From a virus, in the IMG/VR virus record IMGVR_UViG_3300025853_000297, positions 1 to 35,292 of that record: a DNA stretch of 35,292 nucleotides. One strand, given 5' to 3'. Below are positions 26,675-34,453 of the stretch, in pieces. The position numbers were made by a program, and so were the translations under genes. The notes beneath the pieces were generated by a model, which searched no databases, was not told the origin of the DNA, and saw only the letters and a program-made list of their open reading frames with translations. The number at the start of each line of letters is the position of its first letter. Within the stretch, counting starts at the first letter, position 1.

Positions 26675-29471
26675 TTAGGCGAGCCTCAAGTGCTTCGATT
26701 TTGGTCAGTGCCTCTTGCAGTGCAGCGGTCAGCAAGGGGACCAGCTTGGAGTGGTCAATGGCCTGCATCTCCTCGCCGTCTTTCTCGCCAGTGACAGCCT
26801 CTGGCACGACCTCTTGGGCCTCATGTGCGAGGAAGCCATCCACACGGGTGCCATCGACTTTCCACGCAAAGTTTACTGGGTTGAGAGCAAGCACACGGTC
26901 AGATGCACCAACCATAGGCTGCATATCTTCTTTTAGGCGGTAGTCGGATGATGTGTTATAAGATGTAGCAGATGCGGTTATGCCGACAGAGCCTACATTT
27001 CCCCCAGAAGCGTTCATGAAGTAGATTGGCACGGTGTTATCGGCGGCTGGCCTCATTACCATTCCATACTCAGTACCCGCCCCACTATATTTGACTGTCA
27101 GGCGGTTGGTAATACCCTCAGTGCCAGTTGTCCCCAATCTTAATGATCCGGCGCTGTCGATGCGCATGCGTTCTGCAGCGTTTGTTCTGAAGTACATATG
27201 GTCAGTACTATGAATATAACCTATAACACCAACGTCAGTATCAGCAGTATCAGCAAAATAGAGAAAACTACCACCTGTAGTATTTCCAGTTTGTATTTTC
27301 AAAACACAGTCGCCACTTGGGTGAGTAAATGTCCCCCACCCTGCAACATCTAGCTTATAGCCAGCTTCAGGCGAACTCGTCCCAATACCAACATTACCGC
27401 TGCCCATAATAGACAGCCTTTCATCAGAAACAGCATCACCTGCAACAGAACCAACAAAAAAGCCTAGCCTTCTGTTTGCTTCAGTGCTGTTATTGAAAGA
27501 CATGATGTACATGTCTTGTTGGTTTCCACCAAACCTCAAGGCATTGTAAACGCCATCTCCTACACCACTATTGCCAAGAACTAAGGTTTCATTAGAATTA
27601 GCTTGTGTAACATCCGTTGATGTGTGAGCGGTTTGAACATGCAATTTACCACTAGGCGAACTTGTCCCAATGCCAACATCACCTCCTGATGTAATGCGCA
27701 TGCGCTCTGTGAATGTCCCGCCGCCTGTTGCATCAACAGAAAACAAAGTGTTCCCACTTGCTGTTTGTAATCGAAAGCCTTTGTTAGCATCGTTACTATC
27801 TTTTAAAGTTATAAAAGGTTGGAAGCCGTTTACATTAATAGCATCTTGTGCATCCACAGTCAGCCCATCGCTGGTCAAAGTACCCGTGATGTCTACGCCT
27901 GTGCTGGTGGTGGCAAATTTTTGTGCGTTGTCGAAATATAGTTTAACGTCTGAGTTTTCATTAAACTGCGCAGTTTGCTCACCTGTTGGACTTTGCACAT
28001 TCATCTGATTTGATTGCAGCAATAAAACGCCTGTTCCATCATCCCTGATGTAACTATTAGTCCCATCATGATAAATCTGTAGGTCAGACCCTGCGCCGAA
28101 GATGGCTTTGTCGCTGTCGCCGAAAGTCATATCACCAGAGGTTACAAAGCTAGTACCTGTGATTGTAGTACCAGTGATTGCGGCAGCACTGTTCGCACCG
28201 ATGGTTGTGCCGTCAATCTCACCAGAAGCAATGTCCACCTTGCTAATGTCCACCTCGCCTGTACCGTTAGGTGTCAGGGCAATGTTGCCATTGGTATCTG
28301 TGCTGGTAATGGCATTTCCGTTAATGTTAATGTTATCAACATCAAGATCAGTATTAATTACAACCGTACCAGTACCATTTGGCGATATGTTTACATCGCC
28401 ATTGGTATCTGTGCTTGAGATCGTGTTGCCATCGACCTTGATGTTATCAACCCGAAGATCAGTAACCGCAGAGTTAGTACCGATTGTTACGCCATCAATA
28501 GCACCACCGTCAATGTCCACCTTACTGATGTCAACTTCACCAGTGCCATTAGGCGTTAAGGCAATATTACCATTGGTATCTGTGCTTGAAATTGTATTGC
28601 CATTTACGTTGATATTATCAACATCCAAATCACCAGTTACGTCTACTGCACCAGTTATTGTCATAGTTGTCGTGTTAACCGTAACCGTGGTCGAAGCGTC
28701 AATGTCCAGCGTCGGCGCAACAATCTCCACCTCGACGTCAGCGTCGATGTCAAGCTGCCCGTCCGCGGACGAACTGATCTTGAGCGCCGTATCGCGGAAC
28801 TGCAATTCGTCTGTTGTGGTCATCTGGATGTTGGTGCCACCAGATGTATTGCCATTTGCTAGAACCTCGGACAGTTCGTTGTTGGCACCAACCTGTGTAT
28901 CTACATACGCCTTGATCGACTGTTGTGTTGCCAAGGCGGTCGCGCTGTCGGACGCCATGTTGTCTTCGTCTAGGATTGCGGTCACCGACACGCTGCCCAA
29001 GCGCAGGCTGTCAAAGTACGCATTGTTAAAGACGTTCGCCGCTACCGCGCCCGTGCCTGCGCCGTCGAAGAAAACTACCGCTGTCGTTCCCGCAGGAACC
29101 TCATAGTCGTTTGATGCATTGTACGTGCCTTGAAATAGCAAAATACTACGTGAGCCAGATAAACTGTTACGCACATAAACAATCTTTTCCGCGTCATTTG
29201 GCGTTAGCTGCACATAAGCTGTTCCACCCAGATCAGAGCCATCATTGAAGATAACCAAACGATTGCGACCATTAGAAGCAGATCCATCTGATATTGGAAG
29301 CGTATTTGGCGAGCCAGAAGTTCCTGTTGCTGCCAACGTAACAGTCACTTGACCGTCAAGAGAAGCATCTAAAAGTTCAAGGTTTGTGTTTGTGGTAGAA
29401 CCCCATGTACCAGACTGTTCGCCTGTAGCTATGAGTTCAATACCGTTATTCGTTGTATATGTACTGGGCAT
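26655..29471 (-). CDS. Tail fibre/spike with C-terminal S74 intramolecular chaperone
   Basis: This 938-residue fibre begins MPSTYTTNNGIELIATGEQ and TWGSTTNTNLELLD, a typical virion-attachment start. The middle has three or more copies of VDNINVNGNTISSTDTNG-type units with ALTPNGTGEVDISKVDI, which suit a trimeric beta-helix. VGIGTSSP-type repeats follow at about 600-720. The C-terminus is a peptidase S74 chaperone: SDYRLKED with Ser842 and Lys847 as the predicted catalytic pair, then GFLAHEAQEVVPEAV and a C-terminal coiled coil. The chaperone would trimerise the fibre and cut itself off before Ser842. The protein is presumably the receptor-binding protein and host-range determinant. AGGGGA precedes the ATG. 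Confidence 0.9.
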   Translation of the reverse strand: MPSTYTTNNGIELIATGEQSGTWGSTTNTNLELLDASLDGQVTVTLAATGTSGSPNTLPISDGSASNGRNRLVIFNDGSDLGGTAYVQLTPNDAEKIVYVRNSLSGSRSILLFQGTYNASNDYEVPAGTTAVVFFDGAGTGAVAANVFNNAYFDSLRLGSVSVTAILDEDNMASDSATALATQQSIKAYVDTQVGANNELSEVLANGNTSGGTNIQMTTTDELQFRDTALKISSSADGQLDIDADVEVEIVAPTLDIDASTTVTVNTTTMTITGAVDVTGDLDVDNINVNGNTISSTDTNGNIALTPNGTGEVDISKVDIDGGAIDGVTIGTNSAVTDLRVDNIKVDGNTISSTDTNGDVNISPNGTGTVVINTDLDVDNININGNAITSTDTNGNIALTPNGTGEVDISKVDIASGEIDGTTIGANSAAAITGTTITGTSFVTSGDMTFGDSDKAIFGAGSDLQIYHDGTNSYIRDDGTGVLLLQSNQMNVQSPTGEQTAQFNENSDVKLYFDNAQKFATTSTGVDITGTLTSDGLTVDAQDAINVNGFQPFITLKDSNDANKGFRLQTASGNTLFSVDATGGGTFTERMRITSGGDVGIGTSSPSGKLHVQTAHTSTDVTQANSNETLVLGNSGVGDGVYNALRFGGNQQDMYIMSFNNSTEANRRLGFFVGSVAGDAVSDERLSIMGSGNVGIGTSSPEAGYKLDVAGWGTFTHPSGDCVLKIQTGNTTGGSFLYFADTADTDVGVIGYIHSTDHMYFRTNAAERMRIDSAGSLRLGTTGTEGITNRLTVKYSGAGTEYGMVMRPAADNTVPIYFMNASGGNVGSVGITASATSYNTSSDYRLKEDMQPMVGASDRVLALNPVNFAWKVDGTRVDGFLAHEAQEVVPEAVTGEKDGEEMQAIDHSKLVPLLTAALQEALTKIEALEARLNALEGQ
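28200..28680. repeat. Degenerate fibre-shaft repeats in the tail-fibre gene
   Basis: An identical 17-bp segment recurs at 28288, 28399 and 28570 within longer similar blocks. The intervals are 111 and 171 bp, both multiples of three. They encode the repeated NG(N/D)-x-x-SPNGTG shaft modules. Such repeats allow shaft length to change by recombination. Confidence 0.75.
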
Positions 29472-29480
29472 GGTTTTCCC

Positions 29481-30971
29481 CTATGCTGCTATGTCATCCC
29501 AGCCCGGAGTTTGAGATGGTGATTCATCACTCCAAGAAGGGGTAGAAGATGGTGTTATTGGAGTATAACTCGGATCTTGATTTGGAACAATAGGACCCCA
29601 AACAAGAACCTGTGCTACTTCACCTGTTCCAGAAACTCCGTCTGGAAACACATTTGATTTTGCCGTGACTGTAACCGATCCCACCTGACTTGTTGCAGAG
29701 ACACCCGTTACATCAACATCTACAGGAAGAGAAACGACAACTGACCCAACCTGACCTGTACCAGAAACGCCTGTGGCAGAAATATTAGCATCTGCTGTTA
29801 CAGAAACCGAACCCACACCCCCTGTAGCCTCAAGCCCCGTTACGGAAACATTTGCCTCTGTAACAACTGTTACAGAACCTACTGATCCCGTAGCTGATAA
29901 TCCCGTGACAGGAACATTTGCTTGAGCGTCAGCCGTGGCTGTTCCTACTTCGCCAGTTCCAGACAACCCGGTAACTGAGGTATTTGCTTTTGCAATTATA
30001 GTTACTGATCCAACAGATCCAGTAGCCTCTAAGCCAGTTACATTTACGACTTCATTTTCATGAACGATTACACTGCCAACTTGTCCTGTAGCTGAAAGAC
30101 CAGTTACATTTACGACTTCATTTTCATGAACGATTACACTGCCAACTTGACCCGTGGCTGAAAGACCAGTTACAGAGACATTTGATGCAGCATTTACTGT
30201 AACTGAACCAACAGATCCTGTGGCTGATAATCCAGTTGCGGGAACATTAGCTTGAGCATCAACGTTAACTGTTCCAATTTGTCCAGTTCCAGATAATCCA
30301 GTGACTGAAGCATTTGCTTCCGCGATAACAGTAATTGAGCCAACTGATCCAGTAGATGACAAACCAGTGACTGAAGTATTTGCTTCCGCGATAACAGTAA
30401 TTGAGCCAACTGATCCAGTGGCTGATAGTCCTGTAACATTTATTGTTATGCCTTGAGCTACAGCCGCGCTTCCAACTTCACCAGTGCCAGATACACCTGT
30501 GACAGAAACGTTTGATTCTGCATCAGTGGCTACTGATCCAACATTCCCTGTTGAAGACAGCCCTGTAACAGAAATATTTGCGTCCGCCGTTGTGGTAACA
30601 GACCCAACATTCCCTGTTGAAGACAGCCCTGTGACAGAAATATTTGCGTCCGCCGTTGTGGTAACAGACCCAACACTTCCTGTTCCAGAAACACCTGTAA
30701 CTGAAACAGTTTGTGAAATTGATGCAGTTACAGAGCCTACTTGACCTGTGGCACTTAGTCCTGATGGAGAAACATTAGCTTCCGCAACAACTGTTACAGA
30801 TCCCACACTGCCTGTAGCTTAAGACCCGTAACCAGGAACATCACTTGCTCCTGATACAGTAACAGAACCAACTTGGCCTGTAGCAGCAACTCCCGTTACT
30901 GTTACAGGAAGTGGACTGCTCCAAGCCCCTTCAGACCATGTGCCTCGCCCCCAACCTGCAATAAGTGCCAT
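29481..30971 (-). pseudogene. 22-residue-repeat fibre-like protein, split by two compensating one-base changes
   Basis: From the ATG at 30971 the gene reads 50 codons (MALIAGWGRGTWSEGAWSSP start) and meets TAA at 30819-30821. The same frame then continues open to 29481 for about 20 copies of a 22-residue unit of the type VTGLSATGSVGSVTV. The unit register shows the cause: an extra G follows codon 46 and a G is missing in codon 51. Removing and adding these gives VTGLEATGSVGS exactly 22 residues after the previous VTG. The intact protein would be 496 residues with a C-terminal tail rich in P, S and W (PSYTPITPSS, PGWDDIAA). A restart from GTG at 30806 is possible. It is probably a fibre or adhesin accessory next to the S74 fibre. 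Confidence 0.75.
29600..30905. repeat. About 20 tandem 66-bp repeats
   Basis: The coding repeat has a period of 66 bp (22 codons). Three neighbouring pairs are nearly identical at DNA level: 30034/30100, 30300/30366 and 30541/30607, each offset by exactly 66 bp. These are the marks of recent tandem duplication. Other units have diverged at third codon positions. Confidence 0.85.
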
Positions 30972-30975
30972 TTCA

Positions 30976-30998
30976 ATAGCCTAAATTATTTAGGCTAT
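30976..30998. promoter_or_regulatory. Perfect 11-bp-arm palindrome at a gene junction
   Basis: ATAGCCTAAAT (30976-30986) and ATTTAGGCTAT (30988-30998) flank one base. The palindrome contains the stop codon of the repaired 144-aa gene (30990-30992) and ends four bases before the ATG of the repeat-protein gene. It would hide the only SD-like bases (AGG) in a stem, so translation of the upstream gene through it could be needed to start the next gene. A protein-binding operator is the alternative. Confidence 0.6.
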
Positions 30999-31423
30999 AC
31001 GAATAATCGCAGTGCTTGCGCCAGCAGTTGGGAAAACAATTGTAAAGTCTCCCGCAGTAGACGTTTTGTCGGCACCAAAGTCGAGAACCACTACCGAAGG
31101 ATCACCTGCCGCAGTATCGTTATAGATCAACGCTCCCGAGCCGTGATTGTCGCTGTAGAAAACGTCAAATCGGCAAAGTCAGCATACGCGGTTGTGCCAG
31201 ATGTCGTAGGCGTAACGTTTGTTAATGTGCCGCCGCCAGCAGAATAACCTGTACCGCTAACCTCATTCGTGGCAGTATATGCGGTTGTAGCTGCTGTAAA
31301 GGAAGCACTGTTGGTGTACATTGCTAACTTAAAAGTATTTCCTGTAGACGCAGTAAAATCGTGTGTTGCAGTCATAAGCTCTTTTTTAAAGCTCGTACAC
31401 ATAAAGTTGCCAGTAAAGGCCAT
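30990..31423 (-). pseudogene. Small conserved virion protein with a one-base frameshift
   Basis: The frame opens with MAFTGNFMCTSFKKELM after a strong AAGGAG and runs to TGA at 31127 (98 residues). A second frame, starting at the same place, continues as ALIYNDTAAGDPSVVVLDFG and ends FTIVFPTAGASTAIIRIA. I recall this as the normal C-terminus of this marine phage family. One G missing in the run at 31135-31137 explains the break; with it restored the protein is 144 residues. The homopolymer site makes a sequence error likely, but a true mutation or recoding cannot be excluded. The domain is beta-rich and fits a small tail or decoration protein. Confidence 0.8.
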
Positions 31424-31424
31424 G

Positions 31425-31721
31425 TCACATTCTCCTTATGAGTTCCGCAAGGTTTGAATGCCCTGCATCTGTAAGTGCATTATATACCGTAGTTCGATCA
31501 CTTTTGATAGCCTCTCGTAAATAAAACTCGACGACTTTTGTAATCTGAAGCTCATAAACACGAGCTTGATCACGAATTGCAGGCGGTGCTGAGTCAGAAA
31601 CACTTACAATTTTCTGAACGCACCGCTGTGCAATTTCTTCAGGCGTAAAGCCTCTTTTGTCCGTTGTATGAACCTCAATGCCAAAATCTTCTGGCAACCC
31701 TATATCCAAAGCAGGTATCAT
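31425..31721 (-). CDS. Small conserved phage protein, unknown function
   Basis: The 98 residues begin MIPALDIGLPEDFGIEVHTT. They continue with FTPEEIAQRCVQKIVSVSDS and a helical AIRDQARVYELQITKVVEFY segment, and end LAELIRRM. No enzymatic motif or membrane helix is visible. I recall close relatives in seawater phage genomes, always among head-tail connector and fibre genes. It overlaps the 215-aa adaptor-like gene by four bases, and the ribosome site of the next gene lies in its last codons. A structural or assembly role is inferred. Confidence 0.72.
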   Translation of the reverse strand: MIPALDIGLPEDFGIEVHTTDKRGFTPEEIAQRCVQKIVSVSDSAPPAIRDQARVYELQITKVVEFYLREAIKSDRTTVYNALTDAGHSNLAELIRRM

Positions 31722-32365
31722 GTTTTCTCCCTAATAATAAGACCTGTGCGATACGCATCAGTAACCTCTTGAGACTCTCCGAAATTCTTAACACGAGAGA
31801 GTGCCTCAGTAAAACGCTGTGTATAATTCTGTATTAAATCGCCTTCACCCTTCATAAACGTATATGCTTCAATAAGAGATCCATACAACAAAGCTACCGA
31901 TGCATTTGTACTTAACCATGTTGTTCCACTTCCCGCGCCAGCCGTTAGTGATGCTGGACGATAAAAATAATGAAGTTCAACAGCATAATTAGAATCGGGC
32001 GTTGGACCTAAAATTAAGTTATCTATATCAAATTGCGCATAATAACGAGGGGCACCAGTAGTTGCGCCATTTGGGTTAAAAGACTGAATAAAGTTTACAT
32101 CTTTAAACAGCATAAACTCTTTATTACTACCATTCGTAAACGAAAGACTAAATGGGGCAAGATAATCTGTAGGAAGCGCAAGATATTGATTGCTTGCGGT
32201 TAAAGTTCCGCTTTGATTTTTGCGAAACACTTCTAACTGAGCAATTTTTAAAATACGCTCCTCTGCGTTTTTAATAAATATATTAAGATTGTTTACAAAG
32301 GTTGTCTCTGTGTTCTCAGTGTAGTCTTGAATTGCAGTTTTTAGTTCATCGTATGTAAAACTCAT
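31718..32365 (-). CDS. Tail tubular protein A / adaptor-like protein (T7 gp11 type)
   Basis: The 215 residues start MSFTYDELKTAIQDYTENTE. A helical NNLNIFIKNAEERILKIAQL region follows, then a beta part with LALPTDYLAPFSLSF and VELHYFYRPASL, and a helical end (FTEALSRVKNFGESQEV). This helix-beta-helix arrangement with the LPxDYL strand is typical of gp11/gp4-type ring proteins that connect portal and nozzle in short-tailed phages. It is coupled by four-base overlaps to genes on both sides. The call is by motif memory and context. Confidence 0.72.
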   Translation of the reverse strand: MSFTYDELKTAIQDYTENTETTFVNNLNIFIKNAEERILKIAQLEVFRKNQSGTLTASNQYLALPTDYLAPFSLSFTNGSNKEFMLFKDVNFIQSFNPNGATTGAPRYYAQFDIDNLILGPTPDSNYAVELHYFYRPASLTAGAGSGTTWLSTNASVALLYGSLIEAYTFMKGEGDLIQNYTQRFTEALSRVKNFGESQEVTDAYRTGLIIREKT

Positions 32366-32667
32366 GAGATCACCACTGTAACTTGCCCAACTTTACCAAA
32401 TGCCTGCGGCGGACGTAGGTTTGGAGCCTCTACAAGAGGAATACCAACAAATACATCCAGTGGCTCAATACGGTCAGGTCTTGCATTCTCAAGAGCCTGC
32501 GGGTCTACAACCTTGCGAAACGGCCCAAGCTGCGGGTGTTTTGGCTCATACTCGTCGGGCCCCACAAGCAAGCCATTCCACTCGCGCTTCATTACCTTGT
32601 AAGGATAACGAAACCCGGAGCGGTCAGATATTGCCCATGAATCTTTTCCCGAAGCAAACTTAGCCAT
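32362..32667 (-). CDS. Small conserved head-tail region protein
   Basis: The 101 residues begin MAKFASGKDSWAISDRSGFR and continue with KREWNGLLVGPDEYEPKHPQ and LGPFRKVVDPQALENARP. The WNGLLVG-x-x-E-x-E-x-K-H-P-Q-L motif is strongly conserved, in my memory, in small proteins between adaptor and tube genes of marine and other phages. Several charged/aromatic residues suggest a compact fold; there is no known enzymatic activity. It overlaps the 215-aa gene by four bases and directly follows the 222-aa adaptor-like gene. Confidence 0.75.
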   Translation of the reverse strand: MAKFASGKDSWAISDRSGFRYPYKVMKREWNGLLVGPDEYEPKHPQLGPFRKVVDPQALENARPDRIEPLDVFVGIPLVEAPNLRPPQAFGKVGQVTVVIS

Positions 32668-33336
32668 CTACCCCGTCCTATAATATTCGTATTTCGGAAC
32701 AACGTTGAAGGATGACCGATCACGGTCCTCCGTTGCAGCGCGTTCAAACTCTTCTTCGTACACAGCCTTCAGCATTTGTACACGATTTGGTGCCCGCTTC
32801 AAAGCAATGTAGTAGGCCAAGCCTGCCGCCAAGCAGGGATAGAACCGAAACGGCATATCCACGGTATTAGTGTAAATGTCCGCGTCATCCATACGGGTCA
32901 ACGCGTCGTAAATCACAACATCCGTCGTGTTTTCGGGCGTAGGCCAGATTTTTAGGTTTGGAGTGAGCTGACGATCCAAGAAAAACTGGTTTGGTCGGCC
33001 CTGTGTGGTTTTTGTCGGAATTGTAAGGTATTCATCCCGGCTCAAACGCTCCAACGAATAGTCTGTACCGTTACGACGCACAATAACCGACAGAACGTCG
33101 ATTACATCTGTACCCAGATCGTATTCGCCGTCGCCAATCGCTAGTGTGACTGTGCGTTGTTTGATTGTCCATTGGTTCAAGCCGCGGTTAGCCCAATCTG
33201 CAAGCAACAGATTAAGCGAACGCTTTGCCGTCTTCAGGTCGTAACCAGTACGAACCTCAAGACCACAACGCTCGAACGCTTCTTCGACGTAGTCAGCGAC
33301 GTCTAGCTCAAAATCTGTGCTTCCTGATGTAGCCAT
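32668..33336 (-). CDS. Adaptor / packaged-DNA stabilisation-type protein (P22 gp4-like)
   Basis: The protein is 222 residues from MATSGSTDFELDVADYVEEA. The helical start (EEAFERCGLEVRTGYDLKTA), RSLNLLLADWANRGLNQWTI, a beta part with GEYDLGTDVIDVLSVIVRRN, and the terminal helix (AVYEEEFERAATEDRDR) match head-completion adaptors that bind the portal after packaging. The frame stays open for 46 more codons upstream, but only because it reads the repeat gene in the wrong frame. The ATG at 33336, one base after that gene's stop and preceded by AAGAAG, is the sensible start. Role inferred by family resemblance. Confidence 0.78.
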   Translation of the reverse strand: MATSGSTDFELDVADYVEEAFERCGLEVRTGYDLKTAKRSLNLLLADWANRGLNQWTIKQRTVTLAIGDGEYDLGTDVIDVLSVIVRRNGTDYSLERLSRDEYLTIPTKTTQGRPNQFFLDRQLTPNLKIWPTPENTTDVVIYDALTRMDDADIYTNTVDMPFRFYPCLAAGLAYYIALKRAPNRVQMLKAVYEEEFERAATEDRDRSSFNVVPKYEYYRTG

Positions 33337-33337
33337 C

Positions 33338-33499
33338 TTACTTCTTCTTAACCATGCCACCGCCACGCATTTTCTTAACCATGCCGCCGCCACGCATTTT
33401 CTTAACCATGCCGCCGCCACGCATTTTCTTAACCATGCCACCGCCACGCATTTTCTTAACCATGCCGCCGCCACGCATTTTCTTTGGACGCATTGCCAT
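33338..33499 (-). CDS. 53-residue basic repeat peptide: five copies of KMRGGGMVK
   Basis: From ATG at 33499 the reading is MAMRPK, then five perfect copies of the nonapeptide KMRGGGMVK, then KK and TAA one base before the adaptor ATG. A strong GGAG ribosome site lies eight bases before the ATG, inside the end of the 205-aa gene, which it overlaps by 44 bp. The peptide is about 30 percent Lys and Arg, with no acidic residue, and has 15 glycines. DNA or RNA binding, virion packaging or a partner-binding tag are possible. The repeated GGG-hydrophobic unit echoes GG motifs in the large virion proteins. I recall similar MRGGG peptides in marine phages but know of no function. Confidence 0.8.
   Translation of the reverse strand: MAMRPKKMRGGGMVKKMRGGGMVKKMRGGGMVKKMRGGGMVKKMRGGGMVKKK
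33347..33481. repeat. Five tandem 27-bp repeats
   Basis: Five units of 27 bp follow each other without spacers and differ only by C/T at one glycine codon (GGC or GGT). All lie in the 53-residue peptide gene. The near-identity implies recent expansion or strong homogenisation. Confidence 0.95.
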
Positions 33500-34073
33500 C
33501 TTTCAATCTCCTATACATTTGATGTCGTAGTTCAAACAGTTCTTGAGCATTGTAGTCGTCTTCATACGGCTTATAATAGCCTCTTTTTGCAAGCTTGTCT
33601 GCGCTTTCTTGCAATTTGGACAACCGTTGCACAAAAATCATAGCATATTCTTCTTCAACCAACGCCAAAAAGTCTTCATTAGCGTCTGCAACAAACTCAT
33701 TTGGCTCATCATGTGGGTGAAAGCCCATCAACCAAATATCTTTATCAATGAACACCCCGTCAGAAATGCATTTATTAAGATTAAACAGGTAATCATGGAA
33801 ATCCGCAGGATCTTTTTCAAAAGCCAAGTCCACTATTATTGCTAGATCAAAATTATCGTCAAATTGACTGATTGTAGTGTATAAACACTGATAATTTTTC
33901 TCATATTTGAACATAAGAGATACCTTGTCTTCTTTCCACGCCTTTTCGGCAAAAGGACAAGCGGGCAAACCCCCAAAATAGTGCGATTTTTGTTCTAAAA
34001 CCTCTTTAGACCACTGCCAAATCTCTCGAACAATTTTTTGCTCTAGCTTTGGTTCGTAAAATTCTATTCGCAT
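33456..34073 (-). CDS. Conserved phage protein of unknown function
   Basis: The protein is 205 residues from MRIEFYEPKLEQKIVREIWQ. Characteristic segments are HYFGGLPACPFAEKAW (conserved Cys), QFDDNFDLAIIVDLAFE (a possible beta strand with acidic residues) and LMGFHPHDEPNEF with two His. The C-terminal half is helical. I recall similar proteins in marine phages but none with a known function. The His/Asp/Cys set could be a metal site, which is a guess. The ATG at 34073 shares a base with the stop of the upstream gene. The last 44 bp overlap the repeat-peptide gene in another frame. Confidence 0.75.
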   Translation of the reverse strand: MRIEFYEPKLEQKIVREIWQWSKEVLEQKSHYFGGLPACPFAEKAWKEDKVSLMFKYEKNYQCLYTTISQFDDNFDLAIIVDLAFEKDPADFHDYLFNLNKCISDGVFIDKDIWLMGFHPHDEPNEFVADANEDFLALVEEEYAMIFVQRLSKLQESADKLAKRGYYKPYEDDYNAQELFELRHQMYRRLKDGNASKENAWRRHG

Positions 34074-34453
34074 CACACACTCACCGATCCCGACGTATAC
34101 TTACGGCGATTTGAAAGAACTTTTCCACAACCACGGGCCACTATTTTGCCGTTTTTTTGCTGCGGGGGCTTTCTTTTTGCTTTTTGGTTGACGATTTCGC
34201 CGCCGCCTGCGGCAAATTTGACTTCCGCGGCTTTGGTGTTTTTGACGAAGGTTTTGCCTTTTTTGCCTTCGCGCTTTTTCTTTGCGGCGGTGGACTTTCT
34301 TTGAGACTTGGTGAGGGATCTGGCTTTGGCTGCGGGGAGACATCGGTCTGGGTTTTGCTTGTCTTTGGAAGTACCGCACTCACCAGCGATGTTACCGCTT
34401 GAATCAATCCTGACCCAATTCTGATCACGCCATTTTTTAAGTTGACGGCCCAT
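34073..34453 (-). CDS. Small lysine-rich conserved phage protein
   Basis: The 126 residues begin MGRQLKKWRDQNWVRIDSSG, then AGECGTSKDKQNPDRCLPAA, a pattern I recognise from cyanophages and marine phages. A very basic stretch with SLTKSQRKSTAAKKKREGKK follows. The C-terminal third has AAGGGEIV (GGG at 83-85) and ARGCGKVLSNRRKYT, a C-terminal signature that I recall from other phage small structural proteins. The protein may bind DNA or the virion. It has no membrane segment. The gene abuts the 76-aa gene upstream. Confidence 0.78.
   Translation of the reverse strand: MGRQLKKWRDQNWVRIDSSGNIAGECGTSKDKQNPDRCLPAAKARSLTKSQRKSTAAKKKREGKKGKTFVKNTKAAEVKFAAGGGEIVNQKAKRKPPQQKNGKIVARGCGKVLSNRRKYTSGSVSV

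Noticed and set aside
28102-29106. Long plus-strand open frame of 334 codons antisense to the tail fibre
   Set aside because: It mirrors the low-complexity fibre repeats, has no ribosome site, and the opposite strand is an unmistakable S74 fibre.
30484-30744. Plus-strand repeat frame inside the 66-bp array
   Set aside because: Antisense shadow of the 22-residue repeats; composition and lack of a ribosome site argue against a gene.
31125-31142. Classical programmed -1 frameshift
   Set aside because: No X-XXY-YYZ slippery heptamer is present at the G-run and no obvious downstream pseudoknot; a missing base in a homopolymer is simpler.
33337-33474. N-terminal extension of the adaptor gene reading AAAWLRKCV repeats, and plus-strand repeat frame in the same place
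   Set aside because: Both are other-frame readings of the 27-bp repeat, which stays open in several frames. The repeat-peptide frame has the ribosome site and stop, and the adaptor has its own ATG at 33336.
33347-33481. CRISPR-like repeat array
   Set aside because: The 27-bp units are directly tandem with no spacers and are protein-coding. The 66-bp array at 29600-30905 is rejected for the same reason.
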